From: Cellvibrionales bacterium UBA4495
Lineage (GTDB): Bacteria; Pseudomonadota; Gammaproteobacteria; Pseudomonadales; Porticoccaceae
Length of the DNA stretch: 9,550 nucleotides
Direction of reading: 5' to 3'
Assembly (NCBI GenBank): GCA_002388905.1
Contig: DGNJ01000130.1
Span: 1-9,550 of the forward strand
The stretch's first letter is position 1. Each line of letters opens with the position of its first letter. The translations under genes were made by a program, and so were the position numbers. Under the pieces are notes generated by a model that was given only the letters and a program-made list of their open reading frames with translations, had not been told where the DNA came from and did no database searches. Positions 5,655 to 9,550 of this stretch are shown in pieces.

Positions 5655-7073
5655 ATGAACTCCATCTATTGGCACGATTACGAGACCACCGGTATCGATC
5701 CGGCCCGGGACCGCCCGCTCCAGTTTGCAGGGTTGCGTACAGACGAGAACCTGGAAGAGATAGGCGAGCCCCTGACCCTCTATTGCCGCCCGCCCCGGGA
5801 CCGTCTGCCCAATCCCGTCGCCTGCCTGGTGACAGGCATCACCCCACAGGAAGCCGATAGTCGCGGCGTGCCGGAACCGGAATTTATCGCCCGTATTGTC
5901 GAGGAGCTTTCCCGCCCCGGCACCTGCGGTGCCGGTTACAACAGCCTGCGCTTCGACGACGAGGTAACCCGATACACCCTGTACCGGAATTTTTTCGACC
6001 CCTACGAACGGGAGTGGAAACACGGCAATTCCCGCTGGGACATTATCGATATGCTGCGGCTGACCCGCGCCCTGCGCCCGGAGGGAATTCACTGGCCGGA
6101 GGGCGAGAACGGCGGCACCAGCTTCAAGCTGGAACACCTTACCGCCGCCAACGGTATTGCCCATGAGGCCGCCCACGACGCCTTGTCGGATGTCAGGGCC
6201 ACCATTGCCATGGCCCGGCTGGTGCGGGACAAGCAGCCCAAACTCTACCAGTATGTCTACGAACACCGGCTCAAGCATCAGGCAGCGCGGTTGATCGACC
6301 TGGCCGCCCGCAAGCCGGTGCTGCACGTCTCCAGTCGCCTGCCCCGGGAAAACGGCTATACCGCCCTGATGATTCCCCTGTGCCAGCATCCGGTCAACAA
6401 AAACGCGGTCATTGCCTACAACCTTTCCGCCGATCCGGCGCCACTGCTGGAGCTGGATGCGGCGTCGATCAGGGAGCGTTTGTTCACCCCCGCCGGCGAA
6501 CTACCGGAAACCGTGGCACGAATTCCTCTCAAGGCCATTCATCTCAACCGCTGTCCCGTGCTGGCAACGCCCAAACTGCTCGATAATGAGGCGGCGCGTC
6601 GCCTCGGTATCGACCTTTCAGCCTGTGAAGACCACTGGTACAGGCTGAAAGGCGCCGACCTGGCCAAAAAACTCGGCGAGGTTTTCGCCCTGCCGCCCAT
6701 GGACGCGGACACGGATGCGGAGTTGGCACTCTACGCGGGCTTCCTCGACAACGCCGACAGGGACCTGCTCCCCGCCGTGCGCGAGGCCTCTCCGGACGAG
6801 TTGGCCGCCGGGACCTTCCCGTTTCGCGACAGTCGTTACCGGGAGTTGCTGTTTCGCTACCGCGCCCGGTTTTATCCCCAGACCCTCGGCGCCGAAGAAC
6901 AACACCAGTGGGAAGAATTCCGGTATCGGCAACTCACCGAGCCGGGGGACGGTTATCTTTCTATGGATGAGTACCACCAGAGTATCGATCGCCTGGAAGC
7001 GGACCCGGCGCTTTCCAACCGGGATCGTGCAACGCTGGCGGCTCTCCGGGAATGGGGAGATAGCCTGCTATAG
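5655..7073 (+). CDS. sbcB: Exonuclease I, single-stranded DNA 3'-5' exonuclease
   Basis: Degrades single-stranded DNA processively from the 3' end in recombination and mismatch repair, and in E. coli is stimulated by SSB. The 472-residue product is close to E. coli SbcB (475). All five DEDDh catalytic residues are present with a constant 7-residue offset from E. coli: Asp8 and Glu10 (HDYETTG), Asp101 (FDDEV), His174 and Asp179 (AHDALSD). The first 180 or so residues form the exonuclease domain; the rest matches the SH3-like and helical ExoI C-terminal region that closes over the DNA. The start at 5655 places the first motif seven residues in, as in the family; the Shine-Dalgarno is modest (CGGGA). 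There is no sign of truncation. Downstream, the PilZ-family gene converges on it with a 66-bp gap. Confidence 0.97.
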   Translation: MNSIYWHDYETTGIDPARDRPLQFAGLRTDENLEEIGEPLTLYCRPPRDRLPNPVACLVTGITPQEADSRGVPEPEFIARIVEELSRPGTCGAGYNSLRFDDEVTRYTLYRNFFDPYEREWKHGNSRWDIIDMLRLTRALRPEGIHWPEGENGGTSFKLEHLTAANGIAHEAAHDALSDVRATIAMARLVRDKQPKLYQYVYEHRLKHQAARLIDLAARKPVLHVSSRLPRENGYTALMIPLCQHPVNKNAVIAYNLSADPAPLLELDAASIRERLFTPAGELPETVARIPLKAIHLNRCPVLATPKLLDNEAARRLGIDLSACEDHWYRLKGADLAKKLGEVFALPPMDADTDAELALYAGFLDNADRDLLPAVREASPDELAAGTFPFRDSRYRELLFRYRARFYPQTLGAEEQHQWEEFRYRQLTEPGDGYLSMDEYHQSIDRLEADPALSNRDRATLAALREWGDSLL

Positions 7074-7090
7074 CGTTTCGGGCGGATATT

Positions 7091-7113
7091 GGCGAAGTCC
7101 GTTGCCGGACGCC
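7091..7113. other. Stem-loop between convergent sbcB and PilZ genes
   Basis: GTCCG-TTGC-CGGAC (7097-7110) with outer GGC/GCC pairs (7091-7093 and 7111-7113, three-base bulge on the 5' side) forms a hairpin in the 66-bp convergent gap. There is no T-tract on either strand, so it is not a standard intrinsic terminator; it could stabilise 3' ends or assist factor-dependent termination. Confidence 0.35.
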
Positions 7114-7139
7114 GGAGCCAGGATTGGTTCGGGCCATGT

Positions 7140-7736
7140 TCAGTCCGCCGGGTCCACCGGGGGGAAATCCGGTGCGTAGCGGGCAATCCACTCCCGTGCG
7201 GCTTCCTCGCTGTCGCAGTCGTAACCGCGCTCCCGACTCAGGCGCTGGCGGTAGCTTTCGATATGGCATACCTGTTCCACCATGCGTATGGCGTAAGCCG
7301 TGTCCGGATCGCTGAAGCAGATCCCCATCAATGCATTCCCGGGGGCCAGGGTACGGCACCAGACCACATGGCCTTCGGCACGGAATGGCGGCGTTAACAG
7401 GGGTATCCGTATGGCCACCCGGGTGCCATCGGGCAAACAGTTCTCCACCCGGGTGCACAGGCCCCCAACCGAGATATTCCGAAGGTGACGGCTCTGGAAA
7501 TTACCCGCCGCGGCGGCGACCTCAATGGGAATTTCCGACGGATGACGAATATAGCGACGAGGCAAGGCTCCATCTCCCTGGGTTTCTGCGACCAAGCATA
7601 GGTGCCCCTCGCCCTGAACCCAATACCAGCCTGTGATACCGGAAGCGATTGTCCCGGCATCCGGGAGCGCAGTCCCGCCCGCAGCGGCTGCTTCACGGTG
7701 CGCCCGGCCATGGCGTATCGCCCGGGTCGATGCCAT
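7140..7736 (-). CDS. PilZ-domain protein, probable cyclic-di-GMP receptor
   Basis: Carries one PilZ domain, the c-di-GMP binding fold. Numbered from the ATG at 7736, it shows both signature motifs: RxxxR at Arg60-Arg64 (RRYIR) and NxSxxG at Asn87-Gly92 (NISVGG). PilZ strands continue to about 140, then a polar helical tail rich in Glu and Arg (EEAAREWIARYAPDFP) follows. It has no membrane span or second domain, so it should act in the cytoplasm as an adaptor; the target is unknown. The start is uncertain. The ATG gives 198 residues but has a poor Shine-Dalgarno and an unconserved-looking Ala/Arg-rich lead. In-frame TTG codons at 7595 (151 residues, GAGGGG 9 nt upstream) and 7565 (141 residues) would begin close to the domain. 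The frame stays open far into antisense of mpl, which has no meaning for the start. Confidence 0.85.
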   Translation of the reverse strand: MASTRAIRHGRAHREAAAAGGTALPDAGTIASGITGWYWVQGEGHLCLVAETQGDGALPRRYIRHPSEIPIEVAAAAGNFQSRHLRNISVGGLCTRVENCLPDGTRVAIRIPLLTPPFRAEGHVVWCRTLAPGNALMGICFSDPDTAYAIRMVEQVCHIESYRQRLSRERGYDCDSEEAAREWIARYAPDFPPVDPAD

Positions 7737-7739
7737 AAT
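7731..7739 (+). promoter_or_regulatory. Candidate extended -10 promoter of mpl
   Basis: TG-C-CATAAT fits the extended -10 pattern TGnTATAAT with one mismatch; the -35 region is poor, which extended -10 promoters tolerate. Transcription from about 7746 would leave a 27-nt leader before mpl. The element overlaps the ATG at 7736 proposed for the divergent PilZ gene. Confidence 0.4.
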
Positions 7740-7772
7740 CCGGCCAATTCCCGTGGTCCATACGGATATTTG

Positions 7773-9137
7773 ATGCATATACATATTCTCGGCATTGGCG
7801 GCACTTTTATGGGCAGTCTGGCGCAACTGGCCAAGGCATCCGGACACCGGGTGACCGGCAGCGATGCCGATGTCTATCCCCCCATGAGCACCCAGCTGGA
7901 ACAGGCCGGCATCGACCTGGTGGAAGGGTACGACCCCGCCCAGCTGGAGCCGGCGCCGGATCTTGTGGTGGTGGGCAACGCCCTGTCCCGGGGCAACCCC
8001 TGTGTCGAGGCCGTGCTCGACCGGGGGCTTGCCTATACCTCGGGGCCCCAGTGGCTCGGCGATTACTTTCTTCGCGATAAATGGGTGCTGGCGGTGGCGG
8101 GCACCCATGGCAAAACCACCACCGCCTCCATGCTTGCCTGGGTGCTGGCGGACGCGGGCCTCGATCCCGGCTTCCTGATCGGTGGCGTGCCGGGCAATTT
8201 CGGTGTCTCCGCCCGGGCGGGGGGTACGCCGTTTTTTGTTGTCGAAGCGGATGAATACGACACCGCTTTTTTCGACAAGCGTTCCAAGTTCGTCCATTAC
8301 CGGCCCCGGACCCTGGTCCTCAATAACCTGGAATTCGACCATGCCGATATCTTCCCGGACCTGGCCGCCATCCAGACCCAGTTCCACCACCTGGTGCGCA
8401 CGGTACCGGGGCAGGGGTGCATCGTCCTTGCCGGGGACGACGTTAACCTGAAGGCCGTGATCGAACGTGGCTGCTGGACGCCCTTGGAGACCTTCGGGCC
8501 GGATGGCGAGTGGCAGGCGACACTGGAATCGGCGGACGGCAGTGTCTTTTCCGTCAGTCACCGGGGCGAGGTGGCGGGCAGGGTGGCCTGGACACTGACG
8601 GGACGGCACAATGTCCGCAATGCCCTGGCGGCTATCGCCGCGGCCCGCCATGTCGGCGTCGCCCCCGCCACCGCCTGTGGGGGCCTGTCCCGGTTTGCCG
8701 GGGTCAAACGCCGCATGGAGAGTCTCGGGGTAATCGGCGGCGTCAGCGTCTACGACGATTTTGCCCACCATCCCACGGCCATTGCCACCACCCTGGAGGG
8801 CCTGCGCAACCGGGTGGGGCGCGAGAAGGTGGTGGCGGTGATCGAGCCGCGCTCCAATACCATGAAAATGGGTATCCACCGGGGCGCCCTGGCGGATGCC
8901 ACGGCCGGAGCCGACGCCGTACTCTGGTTCCAGCCGGAGGGGCTGGACTGGTCGCTGGATGCGGTGGCGGCCCAGAGTCCGGTGCCCGCGGAAGTGGTCG
9001 GCGACATCGGCGCACTGGTACGCAAGACCCTGGCCGCCGCCGGGGGCGACGCCCATGTGGTGATCATGAGCAACGGCGGCTTCCAGGGATTTCACGGCAA
9101 ACTGTTGAGGGCATTGGAGGCGGACAACCATGGCTGA
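7773..9137 (+). CDS. mpl: UDP-N-acetylmuramate:L-alanyl-gamma-D-glutamyl-meso-diaminopimelate ligase
   Basis: Recycles cell-wall tripeptide by joining it to UDP-MurNAc with ATP in the cytoplasm, bypassing MurC, MurD and MurE. The product is 454 residues (E. coli Mpl 457). The three Mur-ligase domains are visible: a UDP-binding N-terminus opening with HIHILGIGGTFMGSLA and SDADVYPPMST, a central ATPase domain with the P-loop GTHGKT (110-115), EADEYD (158-163) and NNLEFDHADIF (184-194), and a C-terminal domain with YDDFAHHP (327-334) and EPRSNTMK (358-365). The last motif matches Mpl rather than MurC. The start at 7773 matches the family; an upstream in-frame ATG at 7602 would add 57 unrelated residues. 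The Shine-Dalgarno is weak (CGGA). The 3' end overlaps ubiX by 8 bp. Confidence 0.96.
   Translation: MHIHILGIGGTFMGSLAQLAKASGHRVTGSDADVYPPMSTQLEQAGIDLVEGYDPAQLEPAPDLVVVGNALSRGNPCVEAVLDRGLAYTSGPQWLGDYFLRDKWVLAVAGTHGKTTTASMLAWVLADAGLDPGFLIGGVPGNFGVSARAGGTPFFVVEADEYDTAFFDKRSKFVHYRPRTLVLNNLEFDHADIFPDLAAIQTQFHHLVRTVPGQGCIVLAGDDVNLKAVIERGCWTPLETFGPDGEWQATLESADGSVFSVSHRGEVAGRVAWTLTGRHNVRNALAAIAAARHVGVAPATACGGLSRFAGVKRRMESLGVIGGVSVYDDFAHHPTAIATTLEGLRNRVGREKVVAVIEPRSNTMKMGIHRGALADATAGADAVLWFQPEGLDWSLDAVAAQSPVPAEVVGDIGALVRKTLAAAGGDAHVVIMSNGGFQGFHGKLLRALEADNHG
9116..9120 (+). promoter_or_regulatory. Strong ribosome-binding site of ubiX inside mpl
   Basis: GGAGG lies 9 nt before the ubiX ATG and within the last codons of mpl. 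With the 8-bp overlap of the two genes, it indicates translation of ubiX from the mpl transcript, with possible coupling. Confidence 0.75.
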
Positions 9138-9550
9138 GCATCATCGAACCGTTACCCTGGCAATGACCGGCGCGTCGGGCGCCCCCTATGGCCTGCGTTT
9201 ACTGGACTGCCTGGTCCAGGCGGACTGCCAGGTGTATTTCCTGATTTCCGATGCCGCCCGGACAGTGGTGGAAACGGAGACCGAACTGGAAATGCCCGAC
9301 GAAGATCACCTGGAGGCATTCCTCACCGCCAATTTCGACGCCGAGGACGGCCAGATCCAGGTATTCGACCGGCGCGACTGGTTCTCCCCGGTGGCTTCCG
9401 GCTCGGCTTCCCCCCATTCCATGGTGATATGTCCCGCCAGCGGCGGCTGTATTTCCGCCATTGCCAGCGGTGCCAGCAACAACCTGATTGAGCGCGCCGC
9501 CGACGTGGTTATCAAGGAGAGGCGGCAGTTGATCCTGGTGCCCCGGGAAA
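9130..9550 (+). CDS. ubiX: Flavin prenyltransferase UbiX (partial, 3' end outside window)
   Basis: Makes prenylated FMN, the cofactor of the UbiD decarboxylase in ubiquinone synthesis, from reduced FMN and dimethylallyl phosphate. The window holds 140 complete codons of about 190-210. The start MAEHHRTVTLAMTGASGAPYGLRLLDCLVQ and the stretch SNNLIERAADVVIKERRQL are close to P. aeruginosa UbiX. Visible functional positions include Ser16 in the TGASG flavin-binding turn, and Lys129, Arg139 and Glu140 (KERR, PRE), which match active-site residues of the Pseudomonas enzyme. The usual CPCS is CPAS here, a minor change. The aromatic-acid decarboxylase subunit PAD1/VdcB belongs to the same family, but the pairing with mpl favours UbiX. 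It is expressed with mpl. Confidence 0.95.
   Translation, partial: MAEHHRTVTLAMTGASGAPYGLRLLDCLVQADCQVYFLISDAARTVVETETELEMPDEDHLEAFLTANFDAEDGQIQVFDRRDWFSPVASGSASPHSMVICPASGGCISAIASGASNNLIERAADVVIKERRQLILVPRE

Noticed and set aside
5622..6389. 255-residue minus-strand frame opposite sbcB
   Set aside because: It is fully antisense to the exonuclease domain with its intact catalytic residues, and no motif is visible.
7602..7772. 57-residue N-terminal extension of Mpl
   Set aside because: Mpl starts at the M-x-IHILGI motif; the extension is antisense to the PilZ gene region and unlike the family.
7737..9131. Long minus-strand open frame antisense to mpl, continuous with the PilZ gene (would make a 663-residue protein)
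   Set aside because: Mpl on the plus strand is complete with all family motifs. The antisense stretch shows no domain and is the usual stop-poor shadow of a GC-rich gene; the PilZ similarity is confined to the last 140 or so residues.

Overview
The window reads as a stretch of chromosome from a GC-rich gammaproteobacterium. The visible UbiX closely resembles the pseudomonad protein. Mpl, a cell-wall recycling ligase largely restricted to Gram-negatives, sits directly before ubiX as in Pseudomonas. SodB, exonuclease I and an OmpA-type outer-membrane protein are all of gammaproteobacterial type. A sulfur-oxidizer or Chromatiales-like host would fit, but I cannot fix the genus from sequence alone. 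No tRNA, rRNA, IS element, CRISPR array or prophage trace is visible, and the genes look vertically inherited.

Layout. Positions 1-16 hold the last four codons and stop of a gene ending Gly-Gly-Met-Met, very probably groEL, followed by a strong terminator (55-83). Convergent to it is sodB (269-850, minus), with its own terminator (217-243). A 346-bp divergent spacer (851-1196) separates sodB from a small membrane protein with the Urate_ox_N (PuuD membrane-domain) signature (1197-1856), which ends at a strong terminator (1880-1910). Next is a single-pass membrane protein with a long coiled-coil periplasmic part (1981-2721), then a class I iron-sulfur fumarase (2826-4343), an OmpA-family protein (4524-5492) with a UUCG-loop terminator, and exonuclease I/sbcB (5655-7073). 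Converging on sbcB is a PilZ-domain protein (7140-7736, minus; start uncertain). It diverges from mpl (7773-9137), which overlaps ubiX by 8 bp (9130 to beyond the window end).

How the genes work together. Most are independent transcription units with their own promoters or terminators. The one clear operon is mpl-ubiX, where a strong Shine-Dalgarno inside the mpl 3' end and the overlapping stop/start suggest translational coupling. sodB and the oxidant-labile [4Fe-4S] fumarase lie about 2 kb apart, which is thematically linked but not co-transcribed. The PilZ gene and mpl share a very short divergent region in which a candidate mpl promoter lies on the PilZ ATG.

I found no convincing new multi-gene system. 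The points most worth a second look are the stand-alone Urate_ox_N membrane protein, the coiled-coil protein with an inverted repeat over its promoter, the folded U-rich sodB leader, the PilZ start/mpl promoter overlap, and an inverted repeat before the OmpA gene.
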